Part shown: one piece after another, positions 16,109 through 25,000 of the stretch
Layout: each line of letters begins with the position of its first letter
Position numbering within the stretch: the first letter of the stretch is position 1
Source: Streptomyces sp. NRRL B-1347
GTDB taxonomy: Bacteria > Actinomycetota > Actinomycetes > Streptomycetales > Streptomycetaceae
Length of the DNA stretch: 41,868 nt
NCBI RefSeq assembly: GCF_000720325.1
Contig: NZ_JOJM01000069.1
Coordinates: forward strand, 1 to 41,868
Reading direction: 5' to 3'
Notes under the pieces: model-generated
Database searches by the model: none
Told to the model about the DNA's origin: nothing
The model's input: only the letters and a program-made list of their open reading frames with translations
Made by a program: the position numbers and the translations under genes

Positions 16109-16109
16109 A
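16092..16109. promoter_or_regulatory. Putative MarR operator 2
   Basis: TAGCTTGCGGCTAAGCTA has 6-bp arms with a 6-nt centre. It shares the GCTTGC....AAGC core with operator 1, 60 nt away centre to centre. It overlaps the predicted -10 of the transporter gene. Confidence 0.6.
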
Positions 16110-16161
16110 ATCACCATCAAGCTTCCACTCCGGCCTGTCGGGCCGCCGAGAGAGGTGTGCC

Positions 16162-17139
16162 ATGAACCGCGCCGCCACGATCCTGCTCACCGCCTACGCA
16201 CCCATCACCTGGGGCTCCACCTACGCCGTCACCACGGAGTTCCTGCCGGCGGACCGGCCCCTGTTCACGGCCATGATGCGGGCGCTGCCCGCGGGTCTCC
16301 TGCTGCTGCTCCTGGCCAGACGGCTGCCGAAGGGAGTGTGGTGGGGCAAGGCCGCGGTCCTCGGCGCGCTGAACATCGGAGCCTTCTTCCCGCTCCTGTT
16401 CCTGTCCGCCTACCGGCTGCCCGGCGGCATGGCCGCCGTCGTCGGCTCCGTCGGGCCGCTGTTCGTCGCCGGGCTCTCGGCCCTCGTCCTGAGCGAGCGC
16501 CCGACCACCCGCACGCTGCTCACCGGGATCGCGGCCGCGCTCGGCGTCAGCCTCGTCGTCCTCAAGGCCACCGGGAGCCTGGACGCGATCGGCGTGCTCG
16601 CGGCCGTGGCGTCCACCGCGTCGATGTCCACGGGCACCGTGCTCACCAAGCGCTGGGGCCGCCCCGAAGGCGTGGGCCCGCTGGCCCTGACCGGTTGGCA
16701 GCTGACCATGGGCGGTCTGCTCATCGCGCCGATCGCCTTCCTGGTCGAGGGCGCCCCGCCGGCGCTCGACGGCCGGAACATCGCGGGCTACGTGTACCTG
16801 TCCATCGCCGGTACGGCCGTCGCCTACTGGCTCTGGTTCCGCGGCTTCGGCCGCCTCAGCGCCACCCAGGTCAGCCTGCTCGGACCGCTCTCACCGCTGA
16901 CGGCGGCGGTCATCGGCTGGGCGGCGCTCGGCCAGTCGCTGACGGCGGTGCAGGTGGCGGGCATGGCGATCGCCTTCGGCGCGACGCTGTTCGGCCAGCT
17001 CAAGCCGCGGGAGAAGGCGGAGCGGGCGGGGACGCGGACGGTGGCGGGCGCGCCCGCGGCCACCGAATCGTTCAGCTCGGCTACAAAGAACGGTCGGAAA
17101 GTTTCGATGGACCTGAGCGGTGAGCCGGTGCGACGGTAG
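16162..17139 (+). CDS. EamA/DMT-family transporter 1
   Basis: A 325-aa membrane protein with about ten hydrophobic segments arranged as two EamA repeats. The first begins PITWGSTYAVTTEFLPADRP; the second contains GTAVAYWLWFRGFGRLSATQ. These are hallmarks of drug/metabolite superfamily exporters such as RhaT/YdcZ relatives. The C-terminus is a soluble Ala/Thr/Lys-rich tail. The ATG at 16162 follows GAGAGAGG. It is divergent from marR and 58 nt upstream of a second DMT gene, so the two may be co-transcribed. The substrate is unknown; efflux of an amino acid, metabolite or toxic compound is typical. Confidence 0.88.
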   Translation: MNRAATILLTAYAPITWGSTYAVTTEFLPADRPLFTAMMRALPAGLLLLLLARRLPKGVWWGKAAVLGALNIGAFFPLLFLSAYRLPGGMAAVVGSVGPLFVAGLSALVLSERPTTRTLLTGIAAALGVSLVVLKATGSLDAIGVLAAVASTASMSTGTVLTKRWGRPEGVGPLALTGWQLTMGGLLIAPIAFLVEGAPPALDGRNIAGYVYLSIAGTAVAYWLWFRGFGRLSATQVSLLGPLSPLTAAVIGWAALGQSLTAVQVAGMAIAFGATLFGQLKPREKAERAGTRTVAGAPAATESFSSATKNGRKVSMDLSGEPVRR

Positions 17140-17197
17140 TCCGGCAAGCGAACGCACCCACCGCCCCGGACCCCGGGGAGAGAGCCGAGGGACACCC

Positions 17198-18250
17198 GTG
17201 GCGACCGCCCTGGACCGGACCACCGAGTCGAGCGCGAAGGGCGCGGGGGGCGGGAAGGAAGCGGAGAGCGGGAAGAGCGGGAAGAGTGTGGAGGACGCGG
17301 CGGCCGCCGCCCGGGACACCCGGGCGGCGGCCGCCGTCGGTGGTCCGGTCGTCGGGCTCGGCCTCGCGCTGCTCGCGACCGTCGTCTGGTCGGGCAGCTT
17401 CGTCACGTCCCGCGCCCTCGCCGACAGCGTGCCGCCCGTCCAGCACGCCTTCTGGCGCTGGCTGATCGCCATCGCGGCGGTCGCGCCCTTCGCGGTCCGC
17501 GCGACCTGGCGCGCGCGGGCGGTCCTGCGCCGCCACCTCGGCTACCTCCTCGCCGCCTCCTTCCTCGGCGTCACCCTCTACAACACCCTGGTGAACCAGG
17601 CGGGCGTGACCACCACCGCGGGCAACATGGGCATGATCATGGCCGCGTCGCCGGTCCTGATGGCCGGCTACGAACGCCTCGGCGGGGCCCGGCTCGGCGC
17701 CCGCCGCACCACCGGCATGCTGATCGCCTGCGCCGGAGTGCTGCTCCTGGTCAGCAAGGGCTCCCTCGCCCTCGACCTCGCCGCCGGCGACCTGTGGGTG
17801 ATCGGCGGCGCGTTCGCCTTCGGCTCCTACAGCGCGCTGCTGCGGCGCAGGCCCCCGGAGCTCGGCGGACTGCCCTTCCTCTTCGCGACGTTCGTGCTCG
17901 GCGCGCTGATGCTGCTGCCCGCGTACGCCGTCAGCCTCACGGTCCAGGGCGGCTTCGCGCCCACGGCGGGCACCGTGACGCCGCTGCTCTACGTCGGCGT
18001 CGTCTCGTCGGCCGTCGCCTTCTTCGCCTGGAACAAGGCCATCGCCCTGATCGGCGCGGCCCGCGCCGGAGTCGTCTACTACCTCCAGCCCGTGTGCGTG
18101 GCGCTGCTGTCCTTCGCCCTGCTCGGTGAGGACATGAGCCGGCCGCGGGCGGCGTGCATGGGCCTGATCCTCGGCGGCGTCGTGCTCGGCTCGACGGCGG
18201 GCCGCGGGCGGGGTGCCGCGGCCGTGGCGGGGAGGGGCGCGCCCGCCTGA
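17198..18250 (+). CDS. EamA/DMT-family transporter 2
   Basis: A 350-aa DMT transporter, again with two EamA repeats (VVWSGSFVTSRALADSVPPV in the first; AVAFFAWNKAIALIGAARAG in the second). A 45-residue N-terminal extension rich in Gly, Ser, Lys and Ala precedes the first segment. I chose the GTG at 17198 because GAGGGA lies upstream and the in-frame ATG at 17120 overlaps the previous gene's end. The two DMT proteins differ clearly, so this is not a recent duplication. They may act separately or as a pair. The substrate is unknown. Confidence 0.85.
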   Translation: MATALDRTTESSAKGAGGGKEAESGKSGKSVEDAAAAARDTRAAAAVGGPVVGLGLALLATVVWSGSFVTSRALADSVPPVQHAFWRWLIAIAAVAPFAVRATWRARAVLRRHLGYLLAASFLGVTLYNTLVNQAGVTTTAGNMGMIMAASPVLMAGYERLGGARLGARRTTGMLIACAGVLLLVSKGSLALDLAAGDLWVIGGAFAFGSYSALLRRRPPELGGLPFLFATFVLGALMLLPAYAVSLTVQGGFAPTAGTVTPLLYVGVVSSAVAFFAWNKAIALIGAARAGVVYYLQPVCVALLSFALLGEDMSRPRAACMGLILGGVVLGSTAGRGRGAAAVAGRGAPA

Positions 18251-18266
18251 CTGAACGGGCGCGCCC
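18235..18266 (+). terminator. Terminator overlapping the end of EamA transporter 2
   Basis: A perfect 11-bp stem, GGGCGCGCCCG with its complement (18235-18245 and 18256-18266). The loop contains the TGA stop, so the stem encodes the last residues (GRGAPA). It separates the DMT genes from the LysR gene. Confidence 0.7.
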
Positions 18267-18411
18267 GGCCGACGGGACGGGGCCCGCCCGGTCGGCCTGC
18301 TCCGATCCTTCCGGGCGGCCGGGCCCGGGGCATCGGCCCCTGGGTCGGTACCGCCTCCGCCGCACGGGGGAGACCGGCGGGGACCGCAGGGGGCGCGGGT
18401 ACGTTGGCGGC

Positions 18412-19308
18412 ATGAGTGAGTGGGACATCAAGAAGCTGCGGATCCTGCGCGCGCTGCGGGACCACGGCACGGTGACGGCGGCCGCAGGGGCGCTCAGCAT
18501 GACGCCGTCCGCCGTGTCCCAGCAGCTGTCCAACCTCGCCAGGCAGTTGGACGTCCCGCTGCTCGAAGCGCAGGGGCGGCGGGTGCGGCTCACCGACGCG
18601 GCGCACCTCGTGCTGCGGCACGCGGAGGCGGTCTTCGCGCAACTGGAGCGGGCCGACGCGGAGTTGGCCGCCCACGCGCGGGGCGACGAGGGGGAGGTGC
18701 GGGTCGGGGCGTTCTCCACGGCGGTGCCCGCGCTCGTGGTGCCCGCCGTACGGGCCCTGCGGACCACCAGGCCCGGGGTGTTCGTACGGGTGCGGGAGGC
18801 CGAGGCGGCGCAGGCGTACGAGCTGCTCGCGGCGGGCGAGGTGGACCTGGCCGTGTCGCTCGCCGCGCAGGCCCCGGCGCGGCGCGACCCCCGCTTCACC
18901 GGAGTGACCCTCTTCGCCGATCCGCTGGACGTCGCCCTGCCCGAAGGGCATCCGCTCGCCCGCAAGCGGGGGCTCAGGCTCGCCGACCTCGCCGACGAGC
19001 CGTGGATCTTCGGGGGGTCCGGGCCCTGGTCGGACATCACGCGGGCCGCGTGCGAGGCGGCGGGGTTCGTGCCGGAGCAGGCGCACAGTGCCGCCGGGTG
19101 GACGGCGATCCTGGCGATGGTGGAGGCGGGGATGGGGGTGGCGCTGGTGCCGCGGATGGCTGGTGCCGCGGGGCACGGGGGCGTGCTGATGCGGGGGCTC
19201 GGGGCGGGGCGGCCCCACCGTCATGTCCTGGCGGCGACCCGGCGCGGGGCGGGCCCCGCGGTGGCCCACGTCCTGGCGGCCCTCCGCGCGGCGGCGCCGG
19301 GGGCCTGA
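18412..19308 (+). CDS. LysR-family transcriptional regulator
   Basis: A 298-aa regulator. The N-terminal winged helix (residues 5-64) reads LRILRALRDHGTVTAAAGAL then MTPSAVSQQLSNLARQLDVP. A periplasmic-binding-like effector domain follows, with EVRVGAFSTAVPALVVPAV and a late AAGWTAILAMVEAGMGVALV segment. The ATG at 18412 is preceded by TACGTT six bases upstream and by no clear ribosome site, so the mRNA may be leaderless. It lies downstream of a terminator and is not divergent from an obvious target. EamA transporter 2 upstream or pepN downstream are possible targets by proximity only. Confidence 0.87.
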   Translation: MSEWDIKKLRILRALRDHGTVTAAAGALSMTPSAVSQQLSNLARQLDVPLLEAQGRRVRLTDAAHLVLRHAEAVFAQLERADAELAAHARGDEGEVRVGAFSTAVPALVVPAVRALRTTRPGVFVRVREAEAAQAYELLAAGEVDLAVSLAAQAPARRDPRFTGVTLFADPLDVALPEGHPLARKRGLRLADLADEPWIFGGSGPWSDITRAACEAAGFVPEQAHSAAGWTAILAMVEAGMGVALVPRMAGAAGHGGVLMRGLGAGRPHRHVLAATRRGAGPAVAHVLAALRAAAPGA

Positions 19309-19356
19309 GCCCCAGCGCGAACGGCTGGGCGGCACCTGGGCGCTGTGCCCACCCCT

Positions 19357-19387
19357 CCCCAAGCTCTCGGCTTCGCTCGAGCAGGGG
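19357..19387. repeat. Streptomyces-type intergenic repeat (CTCGGCTTCGCTCGAGC)
   Basis: CCCC and GCTC pair with GAGC and GGGG around TCGGCTTCGCTC to give an imperfect hairpin. Near-identical elements are scattered between Streptomyces genes (genus knowledge). It lies in the 155-nt interval between lysR and pepN, just before the strong terminator. Confidence 0.6.
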
Positions 19388-19426
19388 ATGCCCCACTCGC
19401 CCTGCGGGACGATTGCCCACAGCAAT

Positions 19427-19456
19427 GGTGGGTGGGCGGGTATCCGCCCACCCACC
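19427..19456. terminator. Bidirectional terminator between lysR and pepN
   Basis: A perfect 13-bp stem, GGTGGGTGGGCGG with its complement (19427-19439 and 19444-19456), and a 4-nt loop. It ends 8 nt before the pepN stop and serves both convergent genes. Confidence 0.85.
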
Positions 19457-19463
19457 GGCAGGA

Positions 19464-22031
19464 TCAGGCCCGGTCGGCCGTCTGGGCTCGGAGGGCCCGG
19501 TCGACTCCCGCGCGGGACTCCGTGATCAGGCGGCGCAGAGCCGGGGTCGGCTCCGCGGCGGAGAGCCACGCGTCGGTGGTGTCGAGGGTCGCCGCGGACA
19601 CCTGGACCGACGGGTAGAGGCCCACCGCGACCTGCTGCGCCATCTCGTGCGAGCGGGACTCCCACACCGCCTTGACGGCATCGAAGTACTTCTCGGTGTA
19701 CGGCGCGAGCAGCTCCCGCTGCTCGGTCTGCACGAAGCCGGAGATCACGGCCTCCTGCACGGCGTTGGGCAGCGCGTCGGACTCCACCACGGACGCCCAC
19801 GCGGCCGCCTTGGCCTCGGGGGTCGGCCGCGCGGCCCGCGCGGCGGCGGCGTGCCGCTCGCCCGCCGCCGTCCGGTCGCGCTCGGCCTCGGCCGCGATGC
19901 CCGCCTCGTCGAGGCGGCCCATGGCCGCGAGCCGCCCCACGAACGCCCACCGCAGCTCGGTGTCCACGGCCAGGCCCTCGATGGTCTCGGAGCCGTCGAG
20001 CAGCCCTTCGAGCAGCGCGAGGTCGGACTCCGTGCGGGCGGTCGCCGCGAACGCCCGCGCCCAGGCGAGCTGGTGGTCACTGCCGGGCTCGGCCGCGCGC
20101 AGGTGCTCCAGGGCCGCCTCGGTCCACCGCGCGAGCAGGGCATCGCGCCCGGCCGGGTCGGCGTACAGGTCGAGGGCGAGCTTCACCTGCCGGTGCAGGG
20201 ACTGCACCACGCCGATGTCGGACTCCTTGGCGATGCCGGAGAGCACGAGCGCCAGGTAGTCGCGCGTCGGCAGCTCCGCGTCGCGCGTCATGTCCCAGGC
20301 GGACGCCCAGCACAGCGCGCGCGGAAGCGAGGCCTCGAAGTCGCCGAGGTGCTCGGTGACGAAGGCGAGGGACTCGGTGTCCAGGCGGACCTTCGCGTAC
20401 GACAGGTCGTCGTCGTTGAGCAGGACGACCGCCGGGCGGGCCCGGCCGACCAGGGCCTCCACGGCCGTCAGCTCGCCGTCGACGTCGAGCTCCACGCGGT
20501 CGGTGCGCACCAGCTTGCCCGACTCGTCGTCCAGGTCGTACAGGCCGATGGCGATGCGGTGCGGCCGCAGCGTCGGCTCGCCGGTGGCCCCCGCGGGCAG
20601 CGCGGGCGCCTCCTGCTTGACGGCGAAGGACGTGATGACGCCCGCGGAGTCCACGTCCACGACCGGGCGCAGCACGTTGATGCCCGCCGTCTCCAGCCAT
20701 TTCTTCGACCAGGTCTTCAGATCGCGGCCGCTGGTCTCCTCCAGGGCGCCGAGCAGGTCGCTCAGGCGGGTGTTGCCGAACGCGTGGCGCTTGAAGTACG
20801 CCTGCACGCCCTGGAAGAACTCGTCCATGCCGACGTAGGCCACCAGCTGCTTGAGGACCGAGGCCCCCTTCGCGTAGGTGATCCCGTCGAAGTTGACGAG
20901 CACGTCGTCGAGGTCGCGGATGTCCGCCATGATCGGGTGCGTGGACGGCAGCTGGTCCTGCCGGTACGCCCAGGTCTTCATGGAGTTCGCGAACGTCGTC
21001 CACGAGTGCGGCCAGCGCGAGCCCGGCGCGTACGCCTGGCAGGCGATGGAGGTGTACGTGGCGAACGACTCGTTCAGCCACAGGTCGTTCCACCACTCCA
21101 TGGTCACGAGGTCGCCGAACCACATGTGGGCCAGCTCGTGCAGGATGGTCTCGGCGCGCACCTCGTACGCGGCGTCCGTCACCTTGGAGCGGAAGACGTA
21201 CTGGTCGCGGATCGTCACCGCGCCCGCGTTCTCCATCGCGCCCGCGTTGAACTCCGGCACGAAGAGCTGGTCGTACTTCTTGAAGGGGTACGCGTAGTCG
21301 AACTTCTCCTGGAACCAGTCGAAGCCCTGCCGCGTCACCTCGAAGATCGCGTCGGCGTCGAGGAACTCGGCGAGCGAGGGCCGGCAGTAGATGCCGAGCG
21401 GCACGCTCTGCCCGTCCTTCTCGTACGAGGAGTGCACCGCGTGGTACGGGCCGACGATCAGGGCCGTGATGTACGTGGAGATGCGGGGGGTCGGCTCGAA
21501 GGACCAGACGTCGTCCTTGGGCTCGGGCGTCGGCGAGTTGGAGATCACCGTCCAGCCGCTCGGCGCCTTCACGGTGAACTGGAAGGTGGCCTTCAGGTCC
21601 GGCTGCTCGAAGGAGGCGAACACGCGGCGCGCGTCCGGCACCTCGAACTGCGTGTACAGGTACGCCTGCTGGTCCACAGGGTCGACGAAGCGGTGCAGGC
21701 CCTCGCCGGTGTTCGTGTACTCGCAGTCGGCGACGACCCGCAGCTCGTTGCGCCCCTCGCGCAGGTGCCGCAGGGCGATGCGCGAGTCGCGGAAGACCGC
21801 GCCGACCTCCAGGGCGTGGTCGTTGAGCACCACCTCGTGGACGGCCGGGGCGATCAGGTCGATGAACGTCTCGGCGTTCGCCTCGGCGCTGTCGAAGCGC
21901 ACGGTGGTCACCGACCGGTAGGTGCCGCCCTCCTGCGCTCCGGAGAGGTCGAGATCGATCTCGTACGAGTCAACGGTGAGCAGCTTCGCCCGCTGCTGCG
22001 CCTCTTCACGGGTCAGATTGGTGCCGGGCAC
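19464..22031 (-). CDS. pepN: Aminopeptidase N (M1 zinc metallopeptidase)
   Basis: An 855-aa cytoplasmic exopeptidase that removes N-terminal residues from peptides. The substrate-binding motif GAMENAG is at 264-270. The zinc site HELAH is at 298-302, with the third ligand E321 in NESFAT and catalytic E299. A long helical ERAP1-like C-terminal domain completes the actinobacterial PepN architecture. The GTG at 22031 follows GAGGAGA. There is no signal peptide. It is a single-gene unit bounded by a terminator on one side and a divergent importer operon on the other. Confidence 0.95.
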   Translation of the reverse strand: MPGTNLTREEAQQRAKLLTVDSYEIDLDLSGAQEGGTYRSVTTVRFDSAEANAETFIDLIAPAVHEVVLNDHALEVGAVFRDSRIALRHLREGRNELRVVADCEYTNTGEGLHRFVDPVDQQAYLYTQFEVPDARRVFASFEQPDLKATFQFTVKAPSGWTVISNSPTPEPKDDVWSFEPTPRISTYITALIVGPYHAVHSSYEKDGQSVPLGIYCRPSLAEFLDADAIFEVTRQGFDWFQEKFDYAYPFKKYDQLFVPEFNAGAMENAGAVTIRDQYVFRSKVTDAAYEVRAETILHELAHMWFGDLVTMEWWNDLWLNESFATYTSIACQAYAPGSRWPHSWTTFANSMKTWAYRQDQLPSTHPIMADIRDLDDVLVNFDGITYAKGASVLKQLVAYVGMDEFFQGVQAYFKRHAFGNTRLSDLLGALEETSGRDLKTWSKKWLETAGINVLRPVVDVDSAGVITSFAVKQEAPALPAGATGEPTLRPHRIAIGLYDLDDESGKLVRTDRVELDVDGELTAVEALVGRARPAVVLLNDDDLSYAKVRLDTESLAFVTEHLGDFEASLPRALCWASAWDMTRDAELPTRDYLALVLSGIAKESDIGVVQSLHRQVKLALDLYADPAGRDALLARWTEAALEHLRAAEPGSDHQLAWARAFAATARTESDLALLEGLLDGSETIEGLAVDTELRWAFVGRLAAMGRLDEAGIAAEAERDRTAAGERHAAAARAARPTPEAKAAAWASVVESDALPNAVQEAVISGFVQTEQRELLAPYTEKYFDAVKAVWESRSHEMAQQVAVGLYPSVQVSAATLDTTDAWLSAAEPTPALRRLITESRAGVDRALRAQTADRA

Positions 22032-22117
22032 GCGGTCATCTCCTCAGTGCGACATGCGAAGTTTCTGTGATGTTTCCGGCCATCCTTCCATGCGGCGCGG
22101 CGGCGTGCCCCGGCCCA

Positions 22118-22146
22118 TTGTTCTCGGCTCGCCCTGCGGTTAGCAT
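22118..22146 (+). promoter_or_regulatory. Promoter of the importer-monooxygenase operon
   Basis: TTGTTC (22118-22123) and TAGCAT (22141-22146) have a 17-nt spacer. The predicted 5' leader is about 65 nt, contains a small AGGCC/GGCCT hairpin, and shows no riboswitch that I recognise. Confidence 0.65.
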
Positions 22147-22219
22147 CCGCGCGTCGGCTCAGGCCCCGGAGGCCTCTGCGGGCCCCAGCGGTGGCGGACA
22201 CGGGCGGAAGCAGGTGTAT

Positions 22220-23239
22220 ATGGCACGGGGAGTACGGGGCCGGTTACGCGGGACGTCACCGCGCGCGGTCCTGGCCCCGGCGGCGGCCCTGGCCCTGCTG
22301 CTCGCCACGGCGGGCTGCGGCGGCTCCGGAGGCGACGACGGCGGCGGCACGGCGGACGGCGACGGCCTGGAGAAGGCCACGATCACCGTCGGCACGATGC
22401 CCGTGGCGGACACCGCTCCGCTGCAGCTCGCGATGGCCAAGGGCTTCTTCAAGGCGGAGGGGCTCACGGTCCGCACGACCACGCTCCAAGGCGGCGCCGA
22501 GTCGGTCAGCAGGCTCCGCGCGGGCGCCCTCGACATCTCCTTCGGCAACTACGTCTCGTACTTCCTCGCACACGCCAACAAGGCCCTGGACGTGCGGATC
22601 GTCGCCGACGCCTTCGCCTCCGCGCCCAAGACCCACGCCGTGCTGGTGCGCAAGGGTTCGTCGGTCAAGAGCCTGAAGGACCTCGAAGGCAAGAAGATCG
22701 GCGTCAACACCAAGCGGAACATCAGCTCCCTGCTCGTCCAGAAGGCCGCCAAGGCCGAGGGCGCCGAGTTCGACGAGGACGCGGACTTCGCCGAGGTCGA
22801 CATGCCGAACATGGAGACCGCCCTGAAGTCGGGCAGCGTCGACGCCGTGCAGGCCGCGGAGCCGTTCGTCAGCGCGATCGAGGAGTCCGGCACCGGCCGC
22901 GTCGTCGCCGACCTCGGCAGGCCGCCGACCGCGGGCTTCCCGATCGCGGGGTACGCGACCACCGCGCGGTTCGCCGCGAAGCACCCGAAGACCGTCGAGG
23001 CCTTCCAGCGGGCCATGGCCCGCGCCCAGAAGCAGGCCGCCAACCGCGCGACGGTCGTCCGCACGCTCCCCGGCTACACCAAGATCACGCCCGATCAGGC
23101 CGCCCAGCTCCACCTGGGCGGCTATCCGGTGGCCCTGGACCCGGCACGCCTTCGCCGGGTGGTGGAGCTGATGCGGGAGTTCGGCTATCTGCGGCGGACC
23201 ATCGACGTCGAGCCGCTCCTCGTGCGCACGGGGCCGTGA
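22220..23239 (+). CDS. NitT/TauT-type ABC substrate-binding lipoprotein
   Basis: A 339-aa exported lipoprotein with an Arg-rich start, a hydrophobic core and the lipobox LLATAGC, with the cysteine near residue 34. The mature domain is SsuA/THI5-like: TVGTMPVADTAPLQLAMAKG, then KAEGLTVRTTTLQGGAESVS and DISFGNYVSYFLAHANKALD. This family captures small ligands such as alkanesulfonates, nitrate, pyrimidine precursors, phthalate and other aromatic acids. The ATG at 22220 gives a normal signal peptide; the frame is open further upstream but without a secretion signal. It is the first gene of a five-gene operon that ends with an FAD monooxygenase. The ligand is unknown. Confidence 0.87.
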   Translation: MARGVRGRLRGTSPRAVLAPAAALALLLATAGCGGSGGDDGGGTADGDGLEKATITVGTMPVADTAPLQLAMAKGFFKAEGLTVRTTTLQGGAESVSRLRAGALDISFGNYVSYFLAHANKALDVRIVADAFASAPKTHAVLVRKGSSVKSLKDLEGKKIGVNTKRNISSLLVQKAAKAEGAEFDEDADFAEVDMPNMETALKSGSVDAVQAAEPFVSAIEESGTGRVVADLGRPPTAGFPIAGYATTARFAAKHPKTVEAFQRAMARAQKQAANRATVVRTLPGYTKITPDQAAQLHLGGYPVALDPARLRRVVELMREFGYLRRTIDVEPLLVRTGP

Positions 23240-23249
23240 GGGCGATGCG

Positions 23250-24098
23250 GTGAAGAGCGCGGCGCGCTTCGGTCCCGGGACAGGCCGGGGGACGCTCGTC
23301 TCCCGGCGGTGGGGGCGGGCCCTGCTCGGCGCGCTCGGCGCGGGCGGGGCCGTGCTCGTCCTCGAACTCCTCGCCCGTACCGGCGTCTTCGACGGCGAGG
23401 CGCTGCCGCCCGCCACCTCCGTGCTCGCCCGCGCCGCCGAGATGGCCGTCGACGACGGCTTCCTCGGCCATCTGGGCACCACCGTCTCCGCCTGGCTCGG
23501 CGGGCTCGCCCTCGCCGTCGCCCTCGCGGTGCCCGCCGGGCTGCTCCTCGGCTCGCTGCCCCGGCTGGACGCCGCGAGCCTCGCCGTCGTCGAGCTGGCC
23601 AGGCCCGTGCCGTCCGTCGCGCTCATCCCGCTCGCGATCCTCGTGTTCGCCGAGCCGGTACGGGTCGAGCGGTCCCTCGTGTGCTACGCCGCGCTGTGGC
23701 CCATCCTCCTCAACACCCTGTACGGGCTGCGGGACGTCGACCCCGTCGCCAAGGAGACCCTGCGGTCCTTCGGCTTCGGGCCGCTGTCCGTCCTCTTGCG
23801 GGTGTCCCTGCCCAGCGCGGGCCCCTTCGTGCTCACCGGGGTGCGGATCGCCGCGTCCGTGGGGCTGATCGTGGCGGTCAGCGCGGAGCTTCGGGCCGGG
23901 GGCGACTCGGGGCTCGGGGTGTATCTGCTCCAGTCGCAGTCCGGGGGCGGGCGGCCCGATCTGATGGTGGCGGGGGCGGTGTGGGCGGGGGCCCTGGGGG
24001 TGGTGACCAACGGGGTGCTCGTGGCTTTGGGGCAGCTGGCCTTTCCCCACAGTGCCTATGTGGCGCGCTCGTCCTCGAACGCCGGACGGGCTGAATGA
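23250..24098 (+). CDS. ABC transporter permease 1 (SsuC/TauC-like)
   Basis: A 282-aa membrane permease of the BPD_transp_1 class with about six hydrophobic segments. ELARPVPSVALIPLAILVFA and the coupling loop AKETLRSFGFGPLSVLLRVS are typical of NitT/TauT permeases. The GTG start is 10 nt after the binding-protein stop. The last nine residues (SSSNAGRAE) and the stop are encoded by a copy of the dispersed intergenic repeat, so the original C-terminus seems to have been replaced or extended. The stop overlaps the start of permease 2 (ATGA). Confidence 0.87.
   Translation: MKSAARFGPGTGRGTLVSRRWGRALLGALGAGGAVLVLELLARTGVFDGEALPPATSVLARAAEMAVDDGFLGHLGTTVSAWLGGLALAVALAVPAGLLLGSLPRLDAASLAVVELARPVPSVALIPLAILVFAEPVRVERSLVCYAALWPILLNTLYGLRDVDPVAKETLRSFGFGPLSVLLRVSLPSAGPFVLTGVRIAASVGLIVAVSAELRAGGDSGLGVYLLQSQSGGGRPDLMVAGAVWAGALGVVTNGVLVALGQLAFPHSAYVARSSSNAGRAE
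24067..24096 (-). repeat. Dispersed repeat, copy C, inside a coding end
   Basis: On the minus strand this reads ATTCAGCCCGTCCGGCGTTC then GAGGACGAGC, matching the cores at 176, 31604 and 41769-41803. Unlike the other copies it is not intergenic: it encodes the C-terminal tail of permease 1. Confidence 0.8.
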
Positions 24099-24871
24099 TG
24101 GCCGGCCGCCGCGTTCGGCGAACCGTGCGCTTCCTCGTGCTGCGCGGCTGGCTGCTCGTGCTGCTGGTGCTCGTCTGGGAAGTGGCCGCTCGGCGGGCCG
24201 AGGACCTCTACTTTCCGCCGCCCGGTCGCATCGTGCGGGTCATGGCGAGCGAACCGGGGCTCGGTGAGCTCGGGCGGAGCCTTGAGCTGTTGCTGCTGGG
24301 GTGGGCCGTCGCCGGGGTGGTGGGGGTGGCCTTGGGGGTGGGGGTCGGGCTCTCGCGGGTGGCGCGTCATCTGCTCGAACCCGTGCTCCAGTTCGGCCGG
24401 GCCGTGCCGCCGCCCACGCTCATCCCGCTCTTCATGGTCGTCTTCGGGCTCGGCACGTCCATGCAGCTGGCGACCGTCGTGTTCGGCGTCGTGTGGCCGG
24501 TGCTCCTCAACACCGTCGACGGCGTGCGGTCCGTGGAGCCGGTGCAGCTGGACTCGGCCCGGGTCTTCGGCCTGGGCCGGGCCGCGCGGCTGCGGTACGT
24601 GGTGCTGCCCGCCGCCGCGCCGAAGATCTTCGCGGGGCTGCGCGTCGCGCTCGGCTTCGCGCTGATCCTGATGGTCATCGCCGAGCTGATGGGATCGGGC
24701 GACGGGGTCGGCGCCCGGCTCAACGCGGCCGAGCGGGAGTTCCGCCCCGACCGGATGTGGGCGGTGATCCTGCAGCTCGGGGCCGTCGGCTGCGTACTGA
24801 ACGGACTCTTCCTCCTGGTCGAGCGGAGAGCGCTCGCCTGGCACCGGGGCGCCAGGCGCGGGCACACCTAG
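24095..24871 (+). CDS. ABC transporter permease 2 (SsuC/TauC-like)
   Basis: A 258-aa permease related to permease 1 but clearly distinct. It has VWEVAARRAEDLYFPPPGRI near the N-terminus, GRAVPPPTLIPLFMVVFGLG, and the coupling loop LDSARVFGLGRAARLRYVVL. Having two different permeases suggests a heterodimeric channel, as in some thiamine-precursor or riboflavin importers, in place of the SsuC/TauC homodimer. The ATG overlaps the preceding stop, so the two are translated together. The C-terminus is short and basic (HRGARRGHT). Confidence 0.87.
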   Translation: MMAGRRVRRTVRFLVLRGWLLVLLVLVWEVAARRAEDLYFPPPGRIVRVMASEPGLGELGRSLELLLLGWAVAGVVGVALGVGVGLSRVARHLLEPVLQFGRAVPPPTLIPLFMVVFGLGTSMQLATVVFGVVWPVLLNTVDGVRSVEPVQLDSARVFGLGRAARLRYVVLPAAAPKIFAGLRVALGFALILMVIAELMGSGDGVGARLNAAEREFRPDRMWAVILQLGAVGCVLNGLFLLVERRALAWHRGARRGHT

Positions 24872-25000
24872 GGCATGGGGGCGCCCGCCGTTCCCCGTGC
24901 AACCGGTTCACCCGGCGCGGAGGGAACGACCGAAGCACGTGAGCACTCAATTCACATAGACCACGCGGTAGTTGGCTCCACGGGCACAGGGGGACAGGGG

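Noticed and set aside
18420..22070. A 1216-residue open frame on the plus strand, antisense to pepN.
   Set aside because: It reads through a LysR gene in another frame and the complement of pepN. Its composition is the His/Arg/Val/Gly/Asp-rich pattern expected from a high-GC shadow, and no family motif is visible.
22147..22219. Possible riboswitch in the leader of the importer operon, since some NitT/TauT importers carry thiamine precursors.
   Set aside because: I see no thiamine-pyrophosphate or other known riboswitch core, only a small AGGCC/GGCCT hairpin.
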